Shown here piece by piece: positions 24,598-33,789 of a DNA stretch of 64,000 bases (position 1 is the first letter of the stretch; each line of letters opens with the position of its first letter). The notes beneath the pieces are model-generated. The model was given only the letters and a program-made list of their open reading frames with translations. It was not told the origin of the DNA and did no database searches. The stretch is from assembly GCF_013322225.1 (NCBI RefSeq), contig NZ_JAAMFB010000011.1, forward strand, positions 124,001 through 188,000, read 5' to 3'. Source of the DNA: Agrobacterium larrymoorei (GTDB lineage: Bacteria; Pseudomonadota; Alphaproteobacteria; Rhizobiales; Rhizobiaceae). Position numbers and translations under genes: made by a program.

Positions 24598-26862
24598 ATG
24601 CGCAGACCAGTCGCGGATAGGAAGACCGACGATGCGACGGACGGTATGGTGATCGCCGACCGCCGAATGTCGTTTGCGCTACCCGGACTTGTTCTTGCGG
24701 GCGTAGCGCTGATTTGCGCTATCGTTACGCTTTTCGTCCTTCTAGGTCTGACGCCGATTGCGCCGACGTCCAATGTCGTGATCGCTTCGGTCATCATCAA
24801 TTCGATTTTCGTTCTGGGCCTGATGTATCTCATCGGTCGCGAAATCAATCGGCTTCTGAAAGCACGACGCAAAGGCAGGGCAGCGGCGCGGCTACACGTC
24901 CGTATCGTCGTGCTGTTTTCCATTGTCGCCATAACGCCAGCTGTGCTTGTCGCAATCTTTGCCAGCTTGACGCTGAATGTCGGTCTGGACCGCTGGTTTG
25001 CGATCCGCACACAGGCCATTGTGGATTCGTCCAGCAATATCGCGCAAGCCTATATGATGGAGAATGCAGGCTATCTCCAGGGCCAGACCCTTTCCATGGC
25101 AACCGACCTCGACCGAAACCGGGCACTGTTCTACCTGGACCGTACAGGCTTTGTAGAGTTGATGACGCGACAGGCAAGAGGCCGGGGGATGCTGGGCGCG
25201 TTCCTTGTGCAGTCTGATGGCGATGCGGTCGTTCAGGCGGATATTCAGACCGAAAAGCCTTTGCCGGCGATCCCTACGGACGCACTGGAGAAAGCGGCAG
25301 CAGGCCAGCCGACCCTCATTCCGCCGGGCGTTACGAATCTCGTCGGTGCCATCATTAAGCTAGAAGGTATCGGCGGCACATTCCTTTACACCGTGCGCGC
25401 GGTCGATCCTAAAGTGATGTCGGCGATGCGGCTGATGGAGGAAAACCGCGCTGAATATAAAGCAATGGAAGCAGGTCGTGCTCCATTGCAGATGGCGTTT
25501 GCAATCCTCTATCTCGGTTTTGCGCTGATCGTGCTTCTGGCGGCAATATGGACTGCTATCGCCGTCGCCGACCGTATCGTAAGGCCTATCCGTCTGCTTA
25601 TCAGCGCGGCTGATAGCGTGGCTACAGGGAATATGCACGTGCTTGTCCCGGTTCGCGCCGTGGATGGTGACGTGGGGCGTCTATCGCGCACGTTTAACAA
25701 AATGGTCTCTGAAATCCGTAGCCAGCAGGACCAGATCATCGAGGCAAAGGACGATATCGATAATCGCCGACGCTTCATCGAGGCGGTTCTATCCGGCGTC
25801 ACGGCAGCCGTCATTGGCGTTGATGAAAATCGGAACGTCACCATCGCCAATCCTTCTGCGGAAGAATTTCTGGCCGTCTCGTCAGATCAGCTCGTCGGTG
25901 CGCCTTTGGGCGTCGTAGCACCCGAAATCGAACACGTTTTGACAGAAGCCGCCGCCTCGGCGCGTGTCGATTTCCGCCAGCAGATCAACATCATGCGGCG
26001 CGGCAAGGAGCGGACGCTCAACGTGCAGGTGACGCGTGAGGATGCGCGTGACGGGCGCGAGTCCTGGGTCGTGACACTCGATGATATTACCGACCTGGTG
26101 ATCGCGCAGCGTTCGACCGCATGGTCTGACGTCGCACGGCGCATCGCGCATGAAATCAAGAACCCGTTGACGCCGATCCAGCTGTCAGCCGAGCGTATCA
26201 AACGCCGCTTCGGCAAGCAGATCGACGACAGCGATCGCGCCATCTTCGATCAATGTACTGACACTATCGTTCGCCAGGTTGGAGACATTGGCCGCATGGT
26301 GGACGAGTTCTCGGCCTTCGCGCGTATGCCGAAGCCGACGAAAGAGATGTCCGATCTGCGCGCAGTACTCAAGGACGCCACATTCCTCAGGGAAATGGGT
26401 GCCAGCCACGTGAAGTTCGAAACCGAGTTTGGCGATGATCCGCTGCAAGGGATGTTCGATTCCCGAATGCTGGGACAAGCCTTCGGCAACCTCATCAAGA
26501 ACGCGACCGAAGCAATCGAGGCTGTAGATCCAGCTGAGGGGCGCAAGGGCCGGATATTGGTGAAAGCCGCTTTCGATGCGGCAACCAACCAGTTTGTGGT
26601 GGATGTGATCGATAATGGCAGAGGTCTGCCGGTCGAAAATCGGCATCGCATTCTGGAGCCCTATATGACGATGCGTGACAAGGGTACCGGTCTTGGTCTC
26701 GCCATCGTCAAGAAGATCATAGAAGAACACGGTGGCCATCTCGAATTGCATGATGCGCCCGCTGATTTCGATCTAGGCCGTGGAGCCATGATCAGAGTGC
26801 TGTTGCCGCATGTAGAAGCGGTCAGCATCGAAACTGACAAGGAAGTTGCATATGGCATCTGA
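24598..26862 (+). CDS. ntrY: Nitrogen regulation sensor kinase NtrY
   Basis: 754 residues. Two N-terminal membrane helices (about residues 25-50 and 60-80), one more near 100-120, a periplasmic sensor region, a further helix near 300 (FAILYLGFALIVLLAAIWTAIAVA), HAMP, a PAS domain (about 385-480), then the kinase core with His in [20 protein letters not shown] and NLIKNATEA, DNGRGLP and DKGTGLGLAI boxes. Membrane-bound partner of NtrX. The start ATG 24598 gives a 20-residue cytoplasmic tail; an in-frame ATG at 24646 or 24667 is possible. Overlaps ntrX by 11 bases. Confidence 0.95.
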   Translation: MRRPVADRKTDDATDGMVIADRRMSFALPGLVLAGVALICAIVTLFVLLGLTPIAPTSNVVIASVIINSIFVLGLMYLIGREINRLLKARRKGRAAARLHVRIVVLFSIVAITPAVLVAIFASLTLNVGLDRWFAIRTQAIVDSSSNIAQAYMMENAGYLQGQTLSMATDLDRNRALFYLDRTGFVELMTRQARGRGMLGAFLVQSDGDAVVQADIQTEKPLPAIPTDALEKAAAGQPTLIPPGVTNLVGAIIKLEGIGGTFLYTVRAVDPKVMSAMRLMEENRAEYKAMEAGRAPLQMAFAILYLGFALIVLLAAIWTAIAVADRIVRPIRLLISAADSVATGNMHVLVPVRAVDGDVGRLSRTFNKMVSEIRSQQDQIIEAKDDIDNRRRFIEAVLSGVTAAVIGVDENRNVTIANPSAEEFLAVSSDQLVGAPLGVVAPEIEHVLTEAAASARVDFRQQINIMRRGKERTLNVQVTREDARDGRESWVVTLDDITDLVIAQRSTAWSDVARRIAHEIKNPLTPIQLSAERIKRRFGKQIDDSDRAIFDQCTDTIVRQVGDIGRMVDEFSAFARMPKPTKEMSDLRAVLKDATFLREMGASHVKFETEFGDDPLQGMFDSRMLGQAFGNLIKNATEAIEAVDPAEGRKGRILVKAAFDAATNQFVVDVIDNGRGLPVENRHRILEPYMTMRDKGTGLGLAIVKKIIEEHGGHLELHDAPADFDLGRGAMIRVLLPHVEAVSIETDKEVAYGI

Positions 26863-28216
26863 TATTCTGGTCGTTGATGACGAGGCCGATATCCGCGAAA
26901 TCGTCGCAGGCATTTTGTCTGACGAGGGCCACGAAACCCGCATGGCGCATGATAGCGATAGCGCGCTTGCGGCGATTTCCGAGCGAGTACCACGCCTGAT
27001 TTTCCTCGATATCTGGATGCAGGGCAGCAAACTCGACGGGCTTGCCTTGCTGGACGAAATCAAGAGCCGTCACCCGGAATTGCCCGTGGTGATGATCTCC
27101 GGCCATGGCAATATCGAGACTGCCGTGAATGCGATCAAGCGGGGCGCATTCGACTTTATTGAAAAACCGTTCAAGGCAGACCGTCTGATCCTGATTGCCG
27201 AGCGGGCGCTGGAAAACTCAAAGCTGAAGCGTGAGGTTCTGGAGCTAAAAAAGCGGACGGGCGACGCGGTTGAACTGATCGGCGCGTCGCTTGCCGTGTC
27301 TCAGTTGCGCCAGAACATCGACCGGGTCGCCCCAACGAATAGCCGCATCATGATTCTTGGCCCGTCCGGCTCCGGCAAAGAACTCGTGGCGCGCATGATC
27401 CATAAGAAATCCTCTCGTGCGAACGGTCCTTTCGTAGCGCTGAATGCTGCGACAATTACGCCTGATCGCATGGAGATTGCTCTGTTCGGAACTGAAGGTC
27501 TGCCCGGCCAGCCGCGCAAGGTCGGCGCACTGGAAGAAGCACATCGCGGCGTCCTCTATCTCGATGAAGTGGGTGAAATGCCCCGCGAAACGCAGAACAA
27601 GATCCTCCGCGTTCTTGTCGATCAGCAGTTTGAGCGCGTTGGGGGCGGGAAGCGGGTTAAAGTCGATGTCCGCATCATCTCGTCCACTGCGCTGAACCTT
27701 GAAAATCTCATTGCCGACGGCATGTTCCGTGAAGATCTTTACCATCGTCTGGCGGTGGTTCCGGTAAAGGTACCGGCGCTGTCCGAGCGTCGCGAGGATA
27801 TTCCGTTCCTTGTCGACATGTTCATCCGTCAAATCTCAGAGCAGGCGGGTATCCGTACGCGAAAGATCGGCGATGATGCGATGGCCGTTCTGCAGACGCA
27901 TGATTGGCCAGGAAATATCCGTCAGCTTCGCAACAACATCGAGCGACTGATGATTCTAGCCCGTCCAGAAGGTGGAGATGGTGCGATTTCGGCTGACATG
28001 CTTCCGTCCGATATTGGCGACATGCTGCCGAAGATCGCAGCGCAGGGGGATCATCACATCATGACCCTGCCACTACGCGAGGCACGCGAAATGTTCGAAC
28101 GTGACTATCTGGTGGCACAGATCAGTCGTTTCGGTGGTAATATTTCCCGCACTGCGGAGTTTGTGGGAATGGAACGCTCGGCGCTTCACCGTAAGCTGAA
28201 ATCGCTTGGCGTCTAA
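26852..28216 (+). CDS. ntrX: Nitrogen regulation response regulator NtrX
   Basis: 454 residues from the ATG at 26852, with AAGGAAG six bases upstream. Receiver domain (LVVDDEADIRE, phospho-acceptor Asp in LIFLDIWMQG), AAA+ domain (Walker A GPSGSGKE, Walker B VLYLDEVGEMP) and Fis-type C-terminus (GGNISRTAEFVGMERSALHRKLKSLG). The GAFTGA loop that contacts sigma-54 is missing: the equivalent stretch reads FGTEGLPGQPRKVGALEEA. This is seen in alphaproteobacterial NtrX and suggests it does not activate sigma-54 directly. Confidence 0.96.
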   Translation: MASDILVVDDEADIREIVAGILSDEGHETRMAHDSDSALAAISERVPRLIFLDIWMQGSKLDGLALLDEIKSRHPELPVVMISGHGNIETAVNAIKRGAFDFIEKPFKADRLILIAERALENSKLKREVLELKKRTGDAVELIGASLAVSQLRQNIDRVAPTNSRIMILGPSGSGKELVARMIHKKSSRANGPFVALNAATITPDRMEIALFGTEGLPGQPRKVGALEEAHRGVLYLDEVGEMPRETQNKILRVLVDQQFERVGGGKRVKVDVRIISSTALNLENLIADGMFREDLYHRLAVVPVKVPALSERREDIPFLVDMFIRQISEQAGIRTRKIGDDAMAVLQTHDWPGNIRQLRNNIERLMILARPEGGDGAISADMLPSDIGDMLPKIAAQGDHHIMTLPLREAREMFERDYLVAQISRFGGNISRTAEFVGMERSALHRKLKSLGV

Positions 28217-28252
28217 GAATATCGCTTACCTGCACGCGTTCAGAGAGAGCAT

Positions 28253-29629
28253 ATGAAAGTCATTATTTGTGGCGCGGGGCAGGTGGGCTATGGCATTGCC
28301 GAACAGCTTTCTCGTGAGGACAATGAAGTTTCCGTCATTGATACGTCTGCCGCACTGATCACCGCGATCACCGAAACGCTGGATGTGCGTGGCTATGTGG
28401 GCCATGGATCGCACCCGGATGTGCTGGCGAAGGCTGGTGCGGATCAAGCCGACATGATCATCGCAGTAACCCTCTATGATGAAATCAACATTGTCGCCTG
28501 CGAAGTGGCGCATGCACTGTTCAGTGTGCCGACAAAGATTGCCCGTATTCGTGACCAGAGCTACATGCGGCCCGAATATTGCGATCTTTTCAGCGGCGAG
28601 AACATGTCCATCGACGTGACGATTTCGCCAGAGGTTGAAGTCGGCAAGATGGTGTTACGACGAATCGCCTTTCCCGGTGCGACCGATGTCGTGCGTTTTG
28701 CCGATGATAATGTATCCATGCTGGCCATCGAGTGCATGGAAGACTGCCCGGTCGTCAACACTCCGCTACAGCAGTTGAGCCAGCTCTTTCCCGACCTCGT
28801 GGCGACAGTGGTTGGTGTCTATCGCAATGGACATCTGAAGGCCGTCGATTCCTCAGAGCAGTTGCGAACTGGCGATCTCGCCTATGTGATATGCCAGCGA
28901 GAACATGCACGCAGGACGCTCGGGCTTTTCGGCCATGAGGAAAAAGAAGCGAGCCGGATCATCATCGCTGGCGGTGGCAATATCGGCCAGTATGTGGCTC
29001 GCTCCATTGAGGAGGTGCAGCCGAAGACACGGGTGAAGATCATCGAGTCCGACAGGGAAAAGGCTGTCGCTGCATCTGAAAAGCTGAATTCGACGATTGT
29101 TCTCAACGGATCGGTGCTGGATCAGAAGATTCTGCATCAGGCAGATATTCAGGATGCAGATCTCATCGTTACGCTGACGAACAATGACCAGACGAACATT
29201 CTCGGCGCGGTGATGGCCAAGCAGCTCGGGTGCAAGTCCAATCTAGCGTTACTGAATGGCACTTCTTTTCACGATGTCGCAAAATCGCTCGCGCTCGACG
29301 CTTACATCAACCCGCGCGCAGTCACAATTTCCCGTGTTCTACAGCACGTCAGAAAAGGCCGCATTCGATCCGTCTACGCCGTGCAAAGAGGTAATGGTGA
29401 GATCATCGAGGCGGAAGCACTCGAGACATCTCCACTCGTCGGTCAGGCGCTTCGTGAAGTGGACTTGCCGGATGGTGTTCGCATCGGCGCGGTATATCGT
29501 GACAAGACGGTTCTGAGGCCGGATGGGAACATGAAAATCAAGGCAAAGGATCGTGTCGTCTTGTTCGCGTCTTCGGACGCGGTGCGGGACGTGGAACAGC
29601 TATTCCGAGTATCGCTGCAGTATTTCTAA
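28253..29629 (+). CDS. trkA: Trk potassium uptake system regulatory protein TrkA
   Basis: 458 residues, duplicated RCK layout: TrkA-N (KVIICGAGQVGYGIAEQL, NAD site) and TrkA-C in the first half, and again from about residue 232 (RIIIAGGGNIGQYVARSIEE). It is a cytoplasmic ring that gates the TrkH channel by nucleotide binding. No trkH is in the window; the position after ntrYX and before hfq is conserved in Rhizobiales. GAGAGAG upstream of the ATG. A strong terminator follows. Confidence 0.96.
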   Translation: MKVIICGAGQVGYGIAEQLSREDNEVSVIDTSAALITAITETLDVRGYVGHGSHPDVLAKAGADQADMIIAVTLYDEINIVACEVAHALFSVPTKIARIRDQSYMRPEYCDLFSGENMSIDVTISPEVEVGKMVLRRIAFPGATDVVRFADDNVSMLAIECMEDCPVVNTPLQQLSQLFPDLVATVVGVYRNGHLKAVDSSEQLRTGDLAYVICQREHARRTLGLFGHEEKEASRIIIAGGGNIGQYVARSIEEVQPKTRVKIIESDREKAVAASEKLNSTIVLNGSVLDQKILHQADIQDADLIVTLTNNDQTNILGAVMAKQLGCKSNLALLNGTSFHDVAKSLALDAYINPRAVTISRVLQHVRKGRIRSVYAVQRGNGEIIEAEALETSPLVGQALREVDLPDGVRIGAVYRDKTVLRPDGNMKIKAKDRVVLFASSDAVRDVEQLFRVSLQYF

Positions 29630-29655
29630 ATTATTGAGTGTTAAATAAAAACCTG

Positions 29656-29685
29656 CTCACTCAACAAAAAACTGAGTGAGTTTTT
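29656..29685 (+). terminator. Rho-independent terminator after trkA
   Basis: CTCACTCA (29656-29663) pairs exactly with TGAGTGAG (29673-29680), followed by TTTTT. It separates trkA from hfq. Confidence 0.9.
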
Positions 29686-29820
29686 CGACATTGCGGAAAA
29701 GACTGCGATTTGATACCAGAGGTTCACGTCGGTTAGCGGGGGACGAGACTTTAACCGGCAAAGATAATCAATGTTTATTTCCCGGTCTCCCATCCGGGCA
29801 AAAAAGAAAGAAGCGGCGCC

Positions 29821-30063
29821 ATGGCGGAACGTTCTCAAAACCTGCAAGATCTCTTCCTCAACACCGTTCGCAAGCAGAAGATTTCATTGACGATCTTTCT
29901 CATCAATGGCGTCAAGCTGACGGGCGTCGTGACCTCCTTCGACAACTTCTGCGTTCTTCTGCGTCGTGACGGTCACTCGCAGCTCGTGTATAAGCACGCC
30001 ATTTCTACCATCATGCCGGGTCAGCCCATGCAGATGTTCGAAACGGAAGAAGGCGCGGCGTAA
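29821..30063 (+). CDS. hfq: RNA chaperone Hfq
   Basis: 80 residues. Sm1 motif ([41 protein letters not shown] is the conserved span, residues 8-48) and Sm2 with the YKHAISTI proximal-face signature (about residues 55-62). The ring-shaped hexamer pairs small RNAs with mRNAs. The leader contains AAGAAAGAAG as a purine-rich ribosome site and a CCCGG/CCGGG hairpin at about 29787-29803. Short C-terminal tail, as in other alphaproteobacteria. Confidence 0.98.
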   Translation: MAERSQNLQDLFLNTVRKQKISLTIFLINGVKLTGVVTSFDNFCVLLRRDGHSQLVYKHAISTIMPGQPMQMFETEEGAA

Positions 30064-30128
30064 GGGCCGGATCCGCGAACTCATCGGCGGAATTGCCGTA
30101 GCAAATATGCCGGTCTTTACCACGGCGA

Positions 30129-30160
30129 CAACGGAACCAGTCATTACGTTCCGTTGTTTT
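30129..30160 (+). terminator. Rho-independent terminator after hfq
   Basis: CAACGGAAC (30129-30137) pairs exactly with GTTCCGTTG (30148-30156), then TTTT. It lies 65 bases after the hfq stop and before hflX. Confidence 0.85.
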
Positions 30161-30287
30161 GCCTTGACGTCGCTTGTGTGTTTTAGTGCGACGCTCTTAA
30201 TTTGTCTCAAAGAGGGACCTGCAGATTTCTACGCGTGACACATCGAACGAATCGATTATTCCAGAGCTTGAAAAGCGCCGCGACGAT

Positions 30288-31616
30288 ATGCGCGCGGTTG
30301 TTCTCGTTCCCGTTTTAAAGCAGCGCGACACGCGCGAGGCTTCCGTAACGTCGCCACCGCGGACGATGGAAGCCAAGCTGGAAGAGGCCAAGGGTCTTGC
30401 GCTCGCCATCGATCTTTCTGTCATCGAAGGACTGATCGTAACGATCAGCCAACCCCGTCCCGCGACACTGTTCGGCACCGGCAAGATCGAGGAGATCGGT
30501 CATCTTCTGGACGAGACGGATTCCGGTCTTGTGATCATCGATCACCCGTTGACGCCTGTTCAACAGCGAAATCTTGAGAAGCAGTGGAACTCGAAGGTCA
30601 TTGATCGCACCGGCTTGATTCTTGAAATTTTCGGTCGTCGTGCGTCCACGAAAGAAGGTACGCTTCAGGTCGATCTTGCGCATCTGAATTACCAAAAAGG
30701 ACGTCTGGTCCGCAGCTGGACACACCTTGAGCGTCAGCGTGGTGGTGCCGGTTTCATGGGTGGTCCCGGCGAAACCCAGATCGAAGCGGACCGTCGACTG
30801 TTGCAGGAGCGTATCGTAAAGCTTGAGCGCGAACTGGAGCAGGTGGTTCGAACACGCCAGCTTCACCGCGCAAAACGCCGTAAGGTTCCCCATCCTATTG
30901 TAGCTCTGGTCGGATACACCAACGCTGGCAAGTCTACGCTATTCAATCGTATTACGGGCGCGGGCGTTCTTGCGGAAGACATGCTGTTTGCGACGCTCGA
31001 TCCGACATTGCGTCGGATGAAGTTGCCGCATGGCCGCACCGTCATCCTGTCCGATACGGTCGGTTTCATTTCAGATCTCCCAACGCACCTCGTTGCCGCT
31101 TTTCGCGCAACATTGGAAGAAGTGCTGGAAGCCGACCTCATCCTGCATGTCCGTGATATGTCTGATCCGGACAATGCGGCGCAAGCGGGCGACGTATTAC
31201 GAATTCTCGGTGATCTGGGCATTGATGAGAAGGTTTCTGAGGAGCGGCTTATCGAAGTCTGGAACAAGGTGGACCGTCTCGAGCCGGAGGCTCACGATGC
31301 CATTATGCAGAAAGCGGTAGGGCGTACGAATGTGCGGGCTGTCTCTGCAATTACCGGTGAGGGCGTCGATGCTCTCATGACGGAGATTTCATCGCGCCTG
31401 TCAGGCGTTCTGACCGAGACCACGGTCGTGTTGCCAGTCGATAAGCTGAAGCTGCTGTCCTGGGTCTATGACAACGCAATAGTCGATGCTCGCGAAGACC
31501 AGGAGGACGGCTCCGTGGCGCTAGATCTCCGTCTCTCAGAAATGCAGGCTGCCGAGCTTGATCGTCTTATGGGCGTCGGGAGCCAGGCGAAACCGGAAGA
31601 CTGGGAGCGGGAATAG
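30288..31616 (+). CDS. hflX: GTPase HflX
   Basis: 442 residues from the ATG at 30288. HflX N-domain with the LFGTGKIEEIGHLL motif and DRTGLILEIFGRRA, linker helix (RGGAGFMGGPGETQIEADRRL), then the G domain: G1 GYTNAGKSTLFN, G3 DTVGFI, G4 NKVD. It splits stalled ribosomes, especially after heat stress. The start is unsure: no ribosome site precedes this ATG, the frame is open for at least 24 codons upstream, and AAAGAGGGA lies at 30209-30217 about seven bases before an in-frame ATT (30225). A non-ATG start there would add 21 residues. Confidence 0.94.
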   Translation: MRAVVLVPVLKQRDTREASVTSPPRTMEAKLEEAKGLALAIDLSVIEGLIVTISQPRPATLFGTGKIEEIGHLLDETDSGLVIIDHPLTPVQQRNLEKQWNSKVIDRTGLILEIFGRRASTKEGTLQVDLAHLNYQKGRLVRSWTHLERQRGGAGFMGGPGETQIEADRRLLQERIVKLERELEQVVRTRQLHRAKRRKVPHPIVALVGYTNAGKSTLFNRITGAGVLAEDMLFATLDPTLRRMKLPHGRTVILSDTVGFISDLPTHLVAAFRATLEEVLEADLILHVRDMSDPDNAAQAGDVLRILGDLGIDEKVSEERLIEVWNKVDRLEPEAHDAIMQKAVGRTNVRAVSAITGEGVDALMTEISSRLSGVLTETTVVLPVDKLKLLSWVYDNAIVDAREDQEDGSVALDLRLSEMQAAELDRLMGVGSQAKPEDWERE

Positions 31617-31732
31617 GTTTTCCTTTTTGCATGGCAGCCATGCGGCGACTCTAAGAATTGTGGTTGCTAAGTTAGGGTTTCGTAAGGTGAGGCATGTGAT
31701 ATTATCGCGCAATTGATGCGAGCAGAAATTAC

Positions 31733-32917
31733 ATGTCACAGCCTTTAGATCTGGCAACCGTACTTCTTTTACACAAGCTATCTTTTTTCGTCGGCGCGCT
31801 GTGCTTCCTGTATGTACGGTCGCAGTCTCGTGAAAGTGTTGGGTTGGGTTTTCTGGCCCTCGGTTTCTTTCTCGTCGCCATGGCTTCGACTCTAGGCAGT
31901 ATCGGTAAGGTTTACGTCTCGGTTGAGCACCAGTTTGCGATTGCGGGAAATTTCGCCGGGATCGTGGGTTATGCGATCTTTTGGGTGGGCATGTGCCGTA
32001 TCAGCAGCCAGAGACAGCGGCGAAGAGAATGGCTGATACTGTTCTTGCCGGTCGTCGTTTGCTCCGTTCTTCTGTTGAGCGGCCTGTATACAGTTATGGC
32101 TGCAAGAGCCTTCGCGTTTCAAACCACCGCCGCTGCGTTGCTTTTTGCCGCTGCCTACACGATCTTTTCAGACCGGCGTACAGAGCCTTTACCTGTTCGC
32201 AAGGTAATCGGAGCAACGGTTGTTTTTGCAGCGATCCTGAGCATCTTTGTGGCACTTGGCGCTGTTTTCCCTACTACTTCTCTTGTGTCAGCGCGAAACG
32301 CGTTCTTCGTATCCATCATTTGTCACTTCGCGATTGCGTTCTTCGTAATGGCTCTGGTCAAGGAGCGCGCCGAGGCAGGATTAAAGCGTTTGGCCGATCT
32401 GGATATTTTGACGGGTGTGCCGAACCGCCGATCCTTCACGTCCCATTTGCCTGACGTCCTGCATCATGGCGACGTGATCGTTATGATCGACATTGATTAC
32501 TTCAAGCGGATCAATGACGGTTTCGGTCACTTGGCCGGCGATGAAGTTATTGCTCGGGTGGCAAAGGAACTCTCGAGCCGCATACGTCCAACTGATCGTT
32601 TCGCCCGCTTCGGCGGCGAGGAGTTCATTCTTTATCAGCCGGCGATTGGCGAGGAAGAAGCTTTGGCACTGGCCGAAAGCACGAGGCTGCTCGTCAGCGC
32701 CATCCGGCATGTGATCGAGGATCAGAAGATTCCCGTGACTCTGAGCATGGGGCTGGCTGTCTGTGAGGAAAAGACCTGCGCACCCCTAGCGTTGATCAAG
32801 AAGGCCGATATGGCTCTTTATGCATCCAAGGCCTCCGGTCGTGATAGACTGACTGTCTACAATGCTGAGGATTTCGACTTGAAAAACTCCGGCGAAGAAA
32901 TCCGGCAAGCAGGCTAG
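31733..32917 (+). CDS. Membrane-bound GGDEF diguanylate cyclase
   Basis: 394 residues. N-terminal half has six to seven membrane helices with no known sensor signature; the GGDEF domain begins near residue 220 (LADLDILTGVPNRRSF). The active-site loop is GGEEF, a functional variant, and an RPTD sequence lies five residues before it, matching the RxxD inhibitory I-site. So it should make c-di-GMP and be inhibited by product. No EAL domain. Alone between hflX and mazG; input signal unknown. Confidence 0.92.
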   Translation: MSQPLDLATVLLLHKLSFFVGALCFLYVRSQSRESVGLGFLALGFFLVAMASTLGSIGKVYVSVEHQFAIAGNFAGIVGYAIFWVGMCRISSQRQRRREWLILFLPVVVCSVLLLSGLYTVMAARAFAFQTTAAALLFAAAYTIFSDRRTEPLPVRKVIGATVVFAAILSIFVALGAVFPTTSLVSARNAFFVSIICHFAIAFFVMALVKERAEAGLKRLADLDILTGVPNRRSFTSHLPDVLHHGDVIVMIDIDYFKRINDGFGHLAGDEVIARVAKELSSRIRPTDRFARFGGEEFILYQPAIGEEEALALAESTRLLVSAIRHVIEDQKIPVTLSMGLAVCEEKTCAPLALIKKADMALYASKASGRDRLTVYNAEDFDLKNSGEEIRQAG

Positions 32918-32929
32918 TCCCTTGCTATA

Positions 32930-33769
32930 TCAAAGCTTTTCGAGTTGCCGTTCGATCGCCTTTGCTGCCTGCCACAACTCTTCCATTTGCTCCAGTGACG
33001 CCGATTCGAGCGTGTGACCCTGCTCTGGTAGCGATTTTTCGATGTGGTTAAAGCGGCGTCGAAACTTCGTATTCGTGCCGCGAAGTGCGTTTTCAGGATC
33101 TGCCTTAACGTGGCGACCGATGTTGACGAGCGCGAAAATTAGGTCACCCAGTTCGTCCGTGACCTTGGCGGGGTTTCCCTCAGACAAGGCTTGACGGAGC
33201 TCCGCGATCTCCTCTTCGATCTTATCCAGGATCGGCTCGGACGCAGACCAATCGAAACCGACGCGCGCTGCCTGTTCCTGCAATTTCAGCGCTTCGGTTA
33301 ATGCAGGTTGGCTCCGCTGGATCGACCCAAGAAACCCGGCCTTGAAGTCCTCGGTGATACCGCGCTTTGCCCGCCGCTCCGCGCGCTCTCGTTTCTCCTG
33401 AGCCTTGATGACATCCCATTGAACTTTAACGGACTCAGCCGTATCGGCATCCGATACGGCAAACACATGAGGGTGGCGGCGGATCATTTTCGACGTTACC
33501 GCGTGAACGACATCTTCGAACGTAAACTCGCCCATCTCCTCGGCTATCCGTGAGTGGAACACGACTTGAAGCAACAGGTCACCGAGTTCGTCGCAAAGGT
33601 CGTCCATATCCTTGCGCTCGATTGCATCGGCGACCTCATAGGCTTCCTCGATGGTGTAAGGCTTTATGGTTTCGAACGTCTGTACAATGTCCCAGGGGCA
33701 ACCGGTTTCAGGCTGCCGTAAAGCCTCCATGATCTCGATGAGACGGGAAATATCTTTGGAGGCTTCCAT
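32930..33769 (-). CDS. mazG: Nucleoside triphosphate pyrophosphohydrolase MazG
   Basis: 279 residues with two MazG repeats. Repeat 1: TGCPWDIVQTFETIKPYTIEEAYEVADAI then DELGDLLLQVVFHSRI (Mg-binding Glu/Asp set). Repeat 2 from about residue 165 (EEEIAELRQALSEG, VTDELGDLIFALVNIGRH). It hydrolyses (d)NTPs to monophosphates, cleaning the nucleotide pool. It starts 20 bases after the stop of a deaminase gene on the same strand, so the two are likely one operon. Confidence 0.95.
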   Translation of the reverse strand: MEASKDISRLIEIMEALRQPETGCPWDIVQTFETIKPYTIEEAYEVADAIERKDMDDLCDELGDLLLQVVFHSRIAEEMGEFTFEDVVHAVTSKMIRRHPHVFAVSDADTAESVKVQWDVIKAQEKRERAERRAKRGITEDFKAGFLGSIQRSQPALTEALKLQEQAARVGFDWSASEPILDKIEEEIAELRQALSEGNPAKVTDELGDLIFALVNIGRHVKADPENALRGTNTKFRRRFNHIEKSLPEQGHTLESASLEQMEELWQAAKAIERQLEKL

Positions 33770-33789
33770 TTGAGGTCTTTTCTTCTGCG

